Part shown: in pieces, positions 17,451 to 25,931 of the stretch
Position numbering within the stretch: the first letter of the stretch is position 1
Layout of the letters: the number at the start of each line of letters is the position of its first letter
Assembly: GCF_014648555.1 (NCBI RefSeq)
Contig: NZ_BMRI01000008.1
Span: forward strand, 90,345 to 132,847
Source of the DNA: Kitasatospora griseola
GTDB taxonomy: Bacteria > Actinomycetota > Actinomycetes > Streptomycetales > Streptomycetaceae
DNA: 42,503 bases
Reading direction: 5' to 3'
Position numbers and translations under genes: made by a program
Notes under the pieces: generated by a model
What the model was told of the DNA's origin: nothing
The model's database searches: none
Seen by the model: only the letters and a program-made list of their open reading frames with translations

Positions 17451-19415
17451 TCAGCTGGTGGCGGTGCAGGTCAGGGTGGGCAGGGCGTTGGCGCCGGAGT
17501 AGGTGGCGCCGAAGCCGAAGGAGGTGCTGGCGCCGGCGCCGACCGTCCCGTTGTAGGCCAGGTTGGTGACGCTCACGGCCTGGCCGGACTGGGCGAGCTG
17601 GCCGTTCCACAGGTTGGTGATCTGCTGGTTGCCCCCGTAGTTCCAGCTGACCTTCCAGGTCTTGATCGCCGTGCTGCCGGCGGTGACGGTGACGTCGGCG
17701 TTGAAGCCCGCGCCCCAGTCGTTGGTGACCTTGTAGCTCGCGGTGCAGCCGGAGCCGGTGCCGCCGCCGGACGCCTTGGTGGTGGCGACCAGCGCCGCGG
17801 ACGCCGGGGAGACGTTGCCCGCCGCGTCGCGCGCCTTGACGGTGTACGAGTACGCGGTGGAGGCGGTGAGGCCGGTGTCGGTGTAGGAGGTGCCGGCGGT
17901 GGAGCCGACCAGGGCGCCGTCGCGGTACACGTCGTAGCCGGTGACGCCGACGTTGTCGGTGGCGGCGCTCCAGGTCAGCGCGACGCTGTTGGCGGTGGTG
18001 GTCGCGGCGAGACCGGTGGGCGCGGTCGGCGCGGTGGTGTCGCTGCCGCCGGACGAGCCGAGCGCCGGGTAGGCGTTCCGCATCAGCTCCTGGAACTGGG
18101 CGGAGAACCAGTGGCCGGCCAGCGGGGCGTTCGCCAGCGCGCCCGACATGTTGTTGTTGTTGCGCGGGTTGCCGGTGTACGTCGGGTCGCACATCCGGTC
18201 GAAGCCCTTGCCCTCGTCGTTCGAGACGGCCGAGCTCGCACCGTCCGACTCGCCCGGGGGCTTCACCCACACGTACGCGGCGATGCCGTCCTCGGGGGCG
18301 GCCTTGGGACGCTCGCCGAGGCCCGCGCCGGACTGGTTGCACCAGTTGCCGGTCTGGAAGCGGCGGTCGATCCGGCCGCCGTCGACGTACGCGTCGACCG
18401 AGGTCTTCGGGCCCGGTCCGGCCGGGCGGTTGGCGCCGCCCCAGCCGTTGCGCGAGGTGTCGATCAGCATGCCGACGTTGGCGTTGAAGCCGGACGCGAC
18501 GGCCTTGGCCCGCCAGGCCTTCGCGAAGGACGCCTCGTCGACGTAGTTGTTCCAGTCCACCCACTTCGACTGGCGCACGGTGGTGCCGTTCACCGAGTCG
18601 CCGACGGTGAAGTTGGGCTCGTGCAGCGCACCGTAGTTGGCGGTGTTGACGACGAAGCCCTGGACGTTGCCGAGCGTCGAGCCGGACGCCGTGGCGGCCT
18701 GCTTGATGGTGTCGATGGTCGGCTGCAGGTTGGAGTCCCAGCCCAGCCAGCCGTGGTGACCGGCGTCCACGTAGTTGTAGACGTTGGAGATGGCGCCGAG
18801 CTTGGCGAGCGCGTAGCCGACGCCGTTGATGTAGTTGCCGTTGGCCTTCATGGTGTCGCAGGCGGGCGTGGCGGTGGCCGTGCCGCCCGCGTTGGTCACC
18901 AGGTTCGGCAGCGAGTCGAGCTCGATCGTGGTGACGATCCGCAGGTTCGCGTAGGCCGGGTCGGCCAGGATCGAGGCGATCGGATCGATGAACTCGCTCT
19001 TGTAGCGCGGCAGGTCGGTGGGGCCGAGCTCGCCGTTCGAGGCCAGGGCAGCGCAGTCGCGGCCCGGCAGGTCGTAGACGACGACCTGGAAGACGAACGG
19101 CTTGCCGGCCGCCTGCTGCACCGCCTTGTTCAGGTGGTCGCGCAGACCCATGCCGCCGTTGACGCCGTTGATGGCCGCGATCCGGTCCAGCCAGACGAAC
19201 GTGGGCTGGTTGGCGACGGCCGAACCGCCCGGCTCGGCGGCGGCGTTGGCGGACCACTCGGGGTTCACGTACACCCCGGCGCCGACGAAGGGGTTGTCCA
19301 CACGGGCCGCCGCGTGGGCGGCGGGGGTCGACATGGCAATGGGCAGTACGGTCGCGGCGCCGAGCGCCGCGGCCGCTGCCGCCGTCCGAAGACGGCGCGT
19401 CAGGTTGGCCGACAC
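17451..19415 (-). CDS. Secreted GH6 cellobiohydrolase (exoglucanase) with FnIII and CBM2
   Basis: A 654-residue exported cellulase. Residues 1-35 are a signal peptide (LTRRLR, hydrophobic Ala-rich core, cut after AHA). Residues about 38-460 are the GH6 domain, with signature 1 [11 protein letters not shown] and the segment [11 protein letters not shown]. The long domain and ExD-SLPN form resemble exo-acting Cel6B-type enzymes that release cellobiose from non-reducing ends. A fibronectin-III module (about 462-548, [20 protein letters not shown]) and a C-terminal family 2 cellulose-binding module (about 557-654, Cys pair at its ends, aromatic WKVSWNY) follow. GTG at 19415 was chosen because AAAGGA precedes it and the signal peptide begins there. 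Two CebR boxes flank its promoter, so cellobiose should induce it. Confidence 0.93.
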   Translation of the reverse strand: MSANLTRRLRTAAAAAALGAATVLPIAMSTPAAHAAARVDNPFVGAGVYVNPEWSANAAAEPGGSAVANQPTFVWLDRIAAINGVNGGMGLRDHLNKAVQQAAGKPFVFQVVVYDLPGRDCAALASNGELGPTDLPRYKSEFIDPIASILADPAYANLRIVTTIELDSLPNLVTNAGGTATATPACDTMKANGNYINGVGYALAKLGAISNVYNYVDAGHHGWLGWDSNLQPTIDTIKQAATASGSTLGNVQGFVVNTANYGALHEPNFTVGDSVNGTTVRQSKWVDWNNYVDEASFAKAWRAKAVASGFNANVGMLIDTSRNGWGGANRPAGPGPKTSVDAYVDGGRIDRRFQTGNWCNQSGAGLGERPKAAPEDGIAAYVWVKPPGESDGASSAVSNDEGKGFDRMCDPTYTGNPRNNNNMSGALANAPLAGHWFSAQFQELMRNAYPALGSSGGSDTTAPTAPTGLAATTTANSVALTWSAATDNVGVTGYDVYRDGALVGSTAGTSYTDTGLTASTAYSYTVKARDAAGNVSPASAALVATTKASGGGTGSGCTASYKVTNDWGAGFNADVTVTAGSTAIKTWKVSWNYGGNQQITNLWNGQLAQSGQAVSVTNLAYNGTVGAGASTSFGFGATYSGANALPTLTCTATS

Positions 19416-19469
19416 AGTGACGGGAGTCCTTTCGGGTGGGGGACGGACTCGGCGGAGCCTCCCTGGGGA

Positions 19470-19483
19470 TGGGAGCGCTCCCA
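19470..19483. promoter_or_regulatory. CebR operator, perfect 14-bp palindrome
   Basis: TGGGAGCGCTCCCA matches the known CebR/CelR site exactly. It lies between the predicted transcription start and the GTG of the GH6 gene, so bound CebR would block transcription until cellobiose or cellotriose releases it. Confidence 0.92.
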
Positions 19484-19528
19484 AAATTTGTCCCCGGGCA
19501 GAGGTGAACTCGGCCTGGGAACAACCGA

Positions 19529-19558
19529 TATGAAGCCATGGCCTTGATGTGTCGTCAA
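19529..19558 (-). promoter_or_regulatory. Candidate promoter of the GH6 cellulase gene
   Basis: On the minus strand TTGACG (19558-19553) is followed, after 18 nt, by TTCATA (19534-19529), overlapping TCATAT. The pair lies between the two CebR boxes. The -10 match is weak. Confidence 0.5.
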
Positions 19559-19576
19559 GGAGTTGCGCAAAAACCG

Positions 19577-19590
19577 TGGGAGCGCTCCCG
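19577..19590. promoter_or_regulatory. CebR operator, second copy (13 of 14 bases)
   Basis: TGGGAGCGCTCCCG, upstream of the -35 of the GH6 promoter. Its centre is 107 bp from that of the other box, close to a whole number of helical turns, which would allow a repression loop. Confidence 0.85.
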
Positions 19591-19691
19591 CAATGCTTCC
19601 AGCGGCCCCGTGCCCGGCCGCGCAGTTCACCGCCCTGCCGCCCCGCGCGAGACCCTCCCCGCCGCACCCCCGGGGCAGGCCGGCCACCCGG

Positions 19692-19704
19692 GTGAAACTT
19701 TCAC
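19692..19704. promoter_or_regulatory. GTGAAACTTTCAC palindrome, possible sugar-regulator site
   Basis: A perfect 6-bp inverted repeat about a single base. Its core GAAACTTTC resembles the GAAA-N-TTTC element described upstream of Streptomyces xylan-degradation genes. It lies in the divergent region between the cellulase gene and the winged-helix gene. No gene is seen elsewhere in 19591-19849. Confidence 0.4.
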
Positions 19705-19849
19705 GTCGCAGAGTCGCAGGGTTGCCGGGCCGGTGTGACGGGCGTGGCGGGCTGTCGGTGCTGCGGGCCGTCCGTGCGGCGGGCGCGGGGTGACGGTGCG
19801 GCGTGGCAGGCTGGGCGGCCCGGAGTGCCCGGAGTTCGAGGAGGAACGC

Positions 19850-21031
19850 GTGCCCGCCCGACCGCAGTTCGACGACGACCAGCGCCGCGCCCGGCTGGCC
19901 AGGCGGCACCGCCTCGCCCCCGGCACCCGGGCGGACCGGGCCGAGCAGGTGGTGGACGACCTGGTCGCCGTACACGCCACCGACCCCGCCACGGTCTTCC
20001 TCGCCGTCTCGGCCCGGCTCGCCACGCCCGGCATCGCCGACACCGAGCGGGCTCTCTACCAGGACCGCACCGTGCTGCGTCACCACGGCATGCGCAGCAC
20101 GCTGTTCGCGATCCCCGCCGCGCTCGCCCCGACCGTGTACGCCTCCACCACCGCGAAGGTGGTGGCCCGCGAACGCGCCCGCCTGCTCAAGGACTTCGCC
20201 GCCTCCGGCCGCGACGCCGTGTGGACGGCCGGGGTGGAGGCAGCCGTCCGGGCCGCCCTCACCGACTCGCCCACCGAGCTGACCGGAGCCCAACTCAGCG
20301 ATGCCGTACCGCAGTTGCGGGAGACGATCGAGTACGGCGCGGGCACCTCCTACCAGGCCGAGCAGCCGGTCGGGATGCGGCTGCTGCGGCTGCTGGGCAT
20401 GGAGGGCAGCATCGTCCGCCGCCGCCCGCAGGGCAGTTGGACCAGCAGCCGGCACCGCTGGGCCCCTGGTCCGGATGCCCCTACCGCCCCGTCCGCCGCC
20501 GAACGCGCCGCCGCTCAGGTCGAGTTGACGCGGCGCTGGCTGGCGAGCCACGGCCCGGCGACCGAGGACGACGTGGTGTGGTGGACCGGCTGGGGTGTCC
20601 GCGAGGTGCGCGCGGCGCTGGCCGGCTGCGCCGCCGTCGAGGTCGAACTCGCGGGCGGCGCAGCAGGCTTCGTCCTCCCCGACGATCTCGACCCCGTCCC
20701 GGAGCCGGCCCCGTGGGCGGCGCTGCTGCCCGCCCTGGACCCGACCGCGATGAGCATGAAGCACCGCGACTGGTACCTCTCCCCCGCCCACCGCCCCGAG
20801 CTGATCGACCGCTCCGGCAACCTCGGCCCGACGGTCTGGTGGAACGGCCGGATCGTCGGCGGCTGGGCCCAGCGCTCGGACGGCGAGGTGGTCCTCGACC
20901 TCCTGGACGACCCCGGCCGCGAGGCCCGCGGCGCGATCTCCGCCGAAGCCGCCGTCCTGCGCGGCGTCCTCGGCGACGCCCGCGTCACCCCGCGCTTCCG
21001 CACCCCGCTGGAGCGCCGTCTCACCTCGTGA
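19850..21031 (+). CDS. Winged-helix DNA-binding protein, AlkZ/YcaQ-like (HTH_42) family
   Basis: A 393-residue protein of the HTH_42 superfamily, which includes DNA glycosylases such as AlkZ that unhook bulky alkyl adducts and interstrand crosslinks. Features are the start LARRHRLAPG, the VVDDLVAVHATDPATVFLAV segment, a winged-helix region with LRHHGMRSTLFAI, and the C-terminal LDPTAMSMKHRDWYL and VWWNGRIVGGWAQR blocks. In AlkZ-type enzymes a Q-x-Q catalytic motif sits where this protein has His42-Ala-Thr44, so the activity may differ. GTG at 19850 was chosen for the GAGGAGGAA ribosome site before it; an in-frame start at 19790 is less likely. A 15-bp hairpin follows. Confidence 0.82.
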   Translation: MPARPQFDDDQRRARLARRHRLAPGTRADRAEQVVDDLVAVHATDPATVFLAVSARLATPGIADTERALYQDRTVLRHHGMRSTLFAIPAALAPTVYASTTAKVVARERARLLKDFAASGRDAVWTAGVEAAVRAALTDSPTELTGAQLSDAVPQLRETIEYGAGTSYQAEQPVGMRLLRLLGMEGSIVRRRPQGSWTSSRHRWAPGPDAPTAPSAAERAAAQVELTRRWLASHGPATEDDVVWWTGWGVREVRAALAGCAAVEVELAGGAAGFVLPDDLDPVPEPAPWAALLPALDPTAMSMKHRDWYLSPAHRPELIDRSGNLGPTVWWNGRIVGGWAQRSDGEVVLDLLDDPGREARGAISAEAAVLRGVLGDARVTPRFRTPLERRLTS

Positions 21032-21038
21032 GCCCCCG

Positions 21039-21073
21039 GCCGTGCCGGACCGGTTCCACCGGCCCGGCACGGC
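21039..21073 (+). terminator. Hairpin terminator after the winged-helix gene
   Basis: Stem arms 21039-21054 and 21058-21073 pair over 15 bp with one A-C mismatch and a 3-nt loop, 8 nt past the stop. Confidence 0.8.
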
Positions 21074-21193
21074 GCCTGACCTGCGATCGGATCCGGTCCG
21101 CTGCGGTGCGGTGGCGATCGGCTTCCGCCCACCGCCGGATCGTGACCCGTGGCGACTGGAAATCCCGCCCGGTCGGCGCCAAGACTGCTTCCC

Positions 21194-22444
21194 GTGACGC
21201 ACTCCGAGCTGCAGCCCCCGCTCTTCGGCCCCGCCGCCGCCACTGCCGGGCCGGCGATCTGGTCGCGCAACTTCCGGTACTACTTCGTCGCTCGCAGCGC
21301 CGGGTTGCTGGGGCACACCATGCTGCCGGTGGCGGTCTCCGCGGGCCTGATCGGTGCGGGCCACGGGCTGGGCAGCGTCGGTCTGGCGCTGGCCTTCATG
21401 ACGACGCCGTTCGCCGGCCTGGTGCTGTTCGGCGGTGTGCTCTCCGACCGGTTCACGGCCCGCCGGATGATGATCGGCGCGGACCTCACCAATCTGGTCA
21501 CCCGCGCTCTGATGGCCCTGCTGTTCTTCCAGGGCATCGAGCGGCTCTGGCAGTTGTACGCGCTGATGGCGGCGGCCGGCGCGGCAGCCGCGATGTTCCA
21601 GCCCGGCGCCGCCAGTACCGTCCCGCTGGTCGCCCGCGACGTGCAGGGGGCCAACGGTGTGCTGCGGACGTCCGAGGCGCTGACCGCGCTGCTCGGCCCG
21701 GCTTTGGCGGGTCTGCTGGTGGGCGCGGCCGCGACCGGCTGGGTGATGGTCATCGCCGCCGTCACCTACGGCATCAGCGCCTGCGGGCTGTTCGCGCTGC
21801 GGCTGGGCCCGGTCTCCGCTCCGCCGCCCGGGGACAGTCTCTGGCGGAACCTGGCGATCGGCTGGCGGGAGTTCCGCTCCCGCCGGTGGCTGTGGGGCAC
21901 CATCGTGATCTGGATGTTCTACACGATGCTCTCCACCGGGCCGCTGCTGCCGGTCGCCGCCGGTGTGCTCGTCCCGGTGTACGGATCGGCCCTGTTCGGG
22001 CTGCTCAGCTGTGCTTTCGCGGTCGGAACGGTGTGCGGCGGGCTGCTGGCGATCCGGCTCAAGCCCCGGCGGCCGCTCGCGGCGGGCGCCGTGGCGTTGC
22101 TCGCCTTTCCGCTCTACCCGTTGGGGATCGTCCTGGGCTGGCACGTTCCGGTGCTGGCCGTGGCCCAGGTGCTGGTGGGCACGGGCGTCACGTTCTGGGG
22201 TGTGATGTGGGCGACCAGTGTGCAGACCCAGGTCCCCGGCGAGGTGCTCAACCGGATCCACGCGTACGAGGTCGCGGGCTCGGTCTGCATGCTCCCGATC
22301 GGCAGTGCGCTCGCCGGCCCGGCCGCCGAGGCGTTCGGCCCGAGCACCGTGCTCACCGCCGTGGCGCTGGCCGCGCTGCTGGTGGCTTCGGCGCTCCTGC
22401 TGAGCCGCCCGATCCGTGAGCTGCGGCGGGTGCCGGGCACCTGA
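21194..22444 (+). CDS. MFS transporter (drug-exporter-like)
   Basis: A 416-residue major facilitator with about 12 hydrophobic segments. The conserved loop between segments 2 and 3 reads GGVLSDRFTARRMM, the family motif A, so it is a proton-driven exporter or permease of the macrolide-efflux/EntS-like (DHA3) kind. The substrate is unknown. GTG at 21194 was chosen: it lies 7 nt after AAGACT, a leaderless-type spacing, and no ribosome site precedes it or the alternative GTG at 21149. It has its own terminator upstream and downstream, so it appears monocistronic. Confidence 0.85.
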   Translation: MTHSELQPPLFGPAAATAGPAIWSRNFRYYFVARSAGLLGHTMLPVAVSAGLIGAGHGLGSVGLALAFMTTPFAGLVLFGGVLSDRFTARRMMIGADLTNLVTRALMALLFFQGIERLWQLYALMAAAGAAAAMFQPGAASTVPLVARDVQGANGVLRTSEALTALLGPALAGLLVGAAATGWVMVIAAVTYGISACGLFALRLGPVSAPPPGDSLWRNLAIGWREFRSRRWLWGTIVIWMFYTMLSTGPLLPVAAGVLVPVYGSALFGLLSCAFAVGTVCGGLLAIRLKPRRPLAAGAVALLAFPLYPLGIVLGWHVPVLAVAQVLVGTGVTFWGVMWATSVQTQVPGEVLNRIHAYEVAGSVCMLPIGSALAGPAAEAFGPSTVLTAVALAALLVASALLLSRPIRELRRVPGT

Positions 22445-22447
22445 CGC

Positions 22448-22485
22448 CCCGGGCCGGCGACGCGTCCGGCCTGCCCCGGCCCGGG
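22448..22485 (+). terminator. Hairpin terminator after the MFS gene
   Basis: A perfect 10-bp stem, CCCGGGCCGG (22448-22457) with CCGGCCCGGG (22476-22485), and an 18-nt loop. Confidence 0.65.
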
Positions 22486-22623
22486 CCACGGCGGCTTCAC
22501 GATGCTTCAACTGCGCTGATTTTCTTGGCCGGTTGATTCCCTTCGGGCCGCCCGTCGGGGACCCTGGAGTCGCCGGCGCCCGCCGTTCGGGGGATCGGGT
22601 CGCCGGCCGGGACTGGGGGCCTG

Positions 22624-23313
22624 ATGGAGAGCGAGCAGCGAGTCGTCCGCAGGAACACGCTGTTGTCCAGACTGTTGAACACCTCGGCCGCGGTGGCCTT
22701 GGCGCTGCTGGCGTACAGCGTGATCCACGACAACTTGTCGGACCATCTGCAGAACACCTGGCCGTGGAAGCTGAAGCTCCTCGACATCCAGAGCGCGACC
22801 ACGGCGGCGCTCGCCGCACTCGGCGCGTCCCTCGCGCGCGCCCAGTACGCGAGGACGGTCAGGCCCGCGCTCGGGCACTCCGGGCGAGCCGTGGACGGCA
22901 TGGCCCCGCTGGGGCAGCGGGCCTGGGCGTGCCATCTGACGAACGCCGCCCAGGACGTCGCCGTCATCTCGGAGATCAGCTACCTGGTCGCGTTCCGGCC
23001 GCCCGCCGACGGCGCTCCACCCCGGGTGCCGGGCGCCTGGGGGACGGCGCTGCACGCGATCGCGGAGATCTCCGCTGCGGGCCTGGAGCAGCGGAAGGAC
23101 TTCATGCTCGTGGTGCTCACCTCGGGTGTGCCGCTCCCGGCCCAGGGGAGGCGTTTCCTCGGCTGGTTCACCGAGCACGCCATGCAGGTCGTCGACGAGG
23201 TCTACATCCGGGTCCAGGTCGTCGACCGGGTGGGGGACACCCACGAGCGGACCATCGCCTGCCTCAAGGCCGCCGACCGCACCCCGGCCCACCCGGACCC
23301 CGAGCTGTCCTGA
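22624..23313 (+). CDS. Hypothetical membrane-anchored protein
   Basis: I do not recognise this 229-residue protein. A basic N-terminus is followed by a hydrophobic segment (residues about 21-35, SAAVALALLAYSVI) and a second, weaker one (about 57-72, ATTAALAALGASLA). The rest is soluble, with predicted alpha/beta character (FMLVVLTSGVPLP, VDEVYIRVQVVDRV). It is followed by a HEAT-repeat gene on the same strand. Codon use is G/C-biased enough to look coding, though the first 200 bases and the region before them are less GC-rich than their surroundings. The ATG at 22624 has no clear ribosome site. Confidence 0.65.
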   Translation: MESEQRVVRRNTLLSRLLNTSAAVALALLAYSVIHDNLSDHLQNTWPWKLKLLDIQSATTAALAALGASLARAQYARTVRPALGHSGRAVDGMAPLGQRAWACHLTNAAQDVAVISEISYLVAFRPPADGAPPRVPGAWGTALHAIAEISAAGLEQRKDFMLVVLTSGVPLPAQGRRFLGWFTEHAMQVVDEVYIRVQVVDRVGDTHERTIACLKAADRTPAHPDPELS

Positions 23314-23368
23314 CCCCTCCCCCGTGTCCACGCGGTGAAATCCCTTTGATGGCGCGGCCGTTGGGGCG

Positions 23369-23374
23369 GACACT
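23369..23374 (+). promoter_or_regulatory. Candidate -10 box for leaderless HEAT-repeat gene
   Basis: GACACT, then exactly 6 nt, then the ATG at 23381. No Shine-Dalgarno sequence is present. Confidence 0.45.
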
Positions 23375-23380
23375 GGCGCC

Positions 23381-23923
23381 ATGCTGGGATTCGTCAGGAC
23401 CGACAACGAAGCCCTGGTCTCGTGCCTGGGCGACCCGCAGCGCGCCGTGGCGGCCTACCGGGAGCTGCTGCTGCGCAAGGACGACGCGCTGGGCGCCATC
23501 CGGGCCGGCCTGTCCGACGGGAACGCGGCCGTCCGCGAGGGGTGCTGCCGCCTGCTGGACCATCTCGTCGACACCGACTCCATGGGGCGGCTCATCACCA
23601 TGGCCGACGATCCGGACGCCGATGTGAGGATCGCGGCGTTCCACGCCCTGGCCTGCGACCGGTGCAAGGGCGACACGTGCGCGCCCGGCGCGGAGCGGGT
23701 CATCGAGCCCGCGTTGCGGCACCTGGCCTCCGACCCGGATCCGCGGGTCCGGGTGCGGGCCGCCGAGTTGGTCGGCAAGTTCGTCCACACCGAGGCCCGC
23801 GCCGTCGCCGCCCTGGAGGCGGCCCGTGCCGACGACCCGAGCCCGGCCGTCCGGAAGAAGGCGGGCTGGTACGCCCCCGGCGGGTCGATCCACCGGCGGA
23901 CGGCGCCGCGCCCGCCGCGGTAG
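23381..23923 (+). CDS. Small HEAT-repeat protein
   Basis: A 180-residue protein composed of three to four HEAT-like helical pairs: DGNAAVREGCCRLLDHL, DPDADVRIAAFHALA and DPDPRVRVRAAELVGKF each show the D-x-x-x-x-V-R-x-x-A pattern. Such folds bind proteins or DNA, and some act as phycobilin-lyase-like or DNA-glycosylase-like (AlkD) scaffolds; no catalytic residue set is evident here. It contains a small Cys cluster (CDRCKGDTC) that might bind a metal. Function unknown. It probably has its own leaderless promoter. Confidence 0.75.
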   Translation: MLGFVRTDNEALVSCLGDPQRAVAAYRELLLRKDDALGAIRAGLSDGNAAVREGCCRLLDHLVDTDSMGRLITMADDPDADVRIAAFHALACDRCKGDTCAPGAERVIEPALRHLASDPDPRVRVRAAELVGKFVHTEARAVAALEAARADDPSPAVRKKAGWYAPGGSIHRRTAPRPPR

Positions 23924-24060
23924 CCGGCCGGCCGCCCGCCCGGGGCCCGGTCGAACCGCCGGTGCGCGTCCTCGGACGCCCGGCCCGGGCCCCGCCGTCC
24001 CGGGCGTCCGGTGCGGATGGCAGCATCGCCTCCGTGATCACTCGGGTGGAGGAGGCGGCC

Positions 24061-24309
24061 GTGGCTCAGGGGGACGAGGTGGTCCGGGCTCTCCTGACGG
24101 CGCTGGCGACCTTGGAGGACCTCGTCGCGGTGGGGCACGACGCCCGGTTGGCGCTGAGCACGCTGGAGGGGGTCGCCCACGAGCTGGGCGGCATGGACGC
24201 GGCGGCGCACCGGCGGTTCGTCGACGGGTTGGAGCGCATCGCCGCGGCGGAACCGGATCGGGCCGCCTGGATCCGGGGCCTTCCCGACGCCCTGGGCCTC
24301 GACTGCTGA
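24061..24309 (+). CDS. Small helical hypothetical protein
   Basis: An 82-residue protein predicted to be almost wholly helical (VVRALLTALATLEDLVAVG, AAHRRFVDGLERIAAAE). I do not recognise its family. GTG at 24061 is preceded by GGAGGAG at good spacing. The in-frame GTG at 24034 (91 residues) is an alternative, since CAGCAT sits 7 nt before it in a leaderless-like arrangement. No neighbour gives a clue to its role. Confidence 0.5.
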   Translation: MAQGDEVVRALLTALATLEDLVAVGHDARLALSTLEGVAHELGGMDAAAHRRFVDGLERIAAAEPDRAAWIRGLPDALGLDC

Positions 24310-24590
24310 GCCTGCGGCGGGCCACGCCGTCGGCCGCACCGGCGGCCACTCCTGCGACCGGTCCGGCCGACGGCCGGGCCGTCCGCACAGCCGCTCACAC
24401 AGGGTCAAGTCGAACTGGTGGGCGATTTCATCCCATTCCGCCCGCCCTTGGCCGGATCCCGCCCTGCCGTCGGATCGTCCCCGCACCGCTCTCACCCGCT
24501 TGACCTGCGCGACTGCGGGCCGAGCGGCGTCGAGGTTTGCTCCGGGGCAGACTGAGCAGGAACAACCGGGCCATAGTCACGTACCGAGGG
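24310..24590. other. Intergenic region before egtA
   Basis: No gene seen. It carries GTCGGCCG...CGGCCGAC inverted arms at about 24328-24376 that could end the previous transcript. A TTGACC at 24500-24505 and a CATAGT at 24572-24577 may belong to the egt promoter, but they are not at the usual distance from each other. Confidence 0.4.
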
Positions 24591-25931
24591 ATGGTGAGTC
24601 CGGTGACATCTCTACGTCCACCGCAGGCCGATCGGCTGGTCGGTTCGACACAGAGCGTAACCGCATTGATGGAATTGACCGAGGCGTCGGCCGAACGACA
24701 CCTGGGCGCCATCTGCTTCAAGATCGGGCCCCCGGCGCTGGTCGGGGTGGAGGCGGAGTGGTTCGTCCACGACGACCGATGTCCGACCGCTCCGGTGGAC
24801 CCCGCTCGGGTGGCGTCCGCGCTGGCGGTGCTGCCCGAGTCGGCCGACGGCCCGGTGTTTCCGGCCGGCTCGCGGCTGACGTACGAACCCGGCGGGCAGG
24901 TCGAGCTGAGCTCCCCGCCCGCCCCCGACCCGGCCGCCTGCGCGGCAGGTCTGAGCGCCGACCAGGCGGTGCTGCGGGCGGCATTAGCCGCCGAGGGCCT
25001 GCGATTGACGGGCACCGGCACCGATCCGCTGGACCGCGAGCGCCAGATGCAGGCCACCCACCAGCGGTACCGCGCGATGGAACGCTACTTCGACCGCGGC
25101 GGCCCGTGGGGCCGGATCATGATGACGGGCACCGCCTCGGTACAGGTCTGCGTCGACGCGGGCACCGAGCGGACCTACCTCGACCGCTGGCGACTCGCCC
25201 ACCTGCTGGGCCCGGTGCTGGTCGGCGCGTTCGCCAACTCGCCGCTGCTGGAGGGCCGCCCGACGGGCTGGAAGTCGACCCGGCAGCTGATCTGGTCCCG
25301 GATGGACCCCTCCCGCACGCTCGCTCCGCCGCCGCTGGCCGATCCGCGCGAGGCGTGGACCCGGTACGTGCTGGACGCCACGGTGCTGTGCGTGCGCCGC
25401 ACCGACGGCCTGCCGTGGGACGCGCCGGCCGGACTGACCTTCCGCGACTGGCTGCGCGGCGGCGGCGAGCGCGGCGCCGCGCTGGCCGACCTGGACTACC
25501 ACCGCACCACGCTGTTCCCGCCGGTGCGCCCGCGCGGCCATCTGGAGCTGCGGATGATCGACGCCCAGCCGGGCGAGGGATGGCGGGTGCCGCTGGCGCT
25601 GGTCTCCGCGCTGATGGACGATCCACTGGCCGCCGAGGAGGCCCTGGAGGCGCTGGAGCGGCTCGGCCACGCGGGCTCGCGCGCGCCCCGCTCGGGCCTG
25701 TGGCGGCGCGCCGCCGCGCTCGGCATGGCCGACCCGGAGCTGCGCACGGCCGCGCTGGCCTGCTTCGCCGCCGCCGACCGGGCGCTGTCCCGCCGCGACG
25801 GCCAACTGCGCTCCGCCGTCCTGGAGTTCGCCGAACGCTACCCGGCCCGGGGCCGCTGCCCCGCCGACGACCAGCTGGCCGCGCTGCGCTTCGGTGCGGC
25901 GCCCGCGCTGCAGGAGGACTCCTCGTGCTGA
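24591..25931 (+). CDS. egtA: Glutamate-cysteine ligase EgtA (ergothioneine pathway)
   Basis: A 446-residue enzyme of the EgtA/GCS2 family, which joins glutamate and cysteine into gamma-glutamylcysteine, the sulfur donor for ergothioneine. Visible marks are GVEAEWFVHD near residue 50, YEPGGQVELSSPP near 100, MMTGTASVQVCVD near 180 and RPRGHLELRMIDAQPGEGW near 315. Start is uncertain: ATG 24591 is used, but GTG 24603 is possible. Codon 132 (24984-24986) is TTA, the rare leucine codon read by the bldA tRNA. The stop overlaps egtB by 7 nt, so a translation block here would also affect downstream genes. Confidence 0.93.
   Translation: MVSPVTSLRPPQADRLVGSTQSVTALMELTEASAERHLGAICFKIGPPALVGVEAEWFVHDDRCPTAPVDPARVASALAVLPESADGPVFPAGSRLTYEPGGQVELSSPPAPDPAACAAGLSADQAVLRAALAAEGLRLTGTGTDPLDRERQMQATHQRYRAMERYFDRGGPWGRIMMTGTASVQVCVDAGTERTYLDRWRLAHLLGPVLVGAFANSPLLEGRPTGWKSTRQLIWSRMDPSRTLAPPPLADPREAWTRYVLDATVLCVRRTDGLPWDAPAGLTFRDWLRGGGERGAALADLDYHRTTLFPPVRPRGHLELRMIDAQPGEGWRVPLALVSALMDDPLAAEEALEALERLGHAGSRAPRSGLWRRAAALGMADPELRTAALACFAAADRALSRRDGQLRSAVLEFAERYPARGRCPADDQLAALRFGAAPALQEDSSC
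24984..24986 (+). promoter_or_regulatory. In-frame TTA (bldA-type) codon in egtA
   Basis: The codon lies in the segment reading R-A-A-L-A-A-E and is in phase with the egtA start. It is the only leucine TTA found by eye in any annotated gene of this window. In Streptomyces such codons tie expression to the developmentally limited bldA tRNA. Confidence 0.85.

Noticed and set aside
19538..19738. 66-residue plus-strand frame in the cellulase promoter region
   Set aside because: It runs through the CebR box and the promoter and encodes no recognisable protein.
22445..24590. Genomic island or integrated element
   Set aside because: No integrase, transposase, tRNA or flanking direct repeat was found; only three small genes and mildly lower GC.
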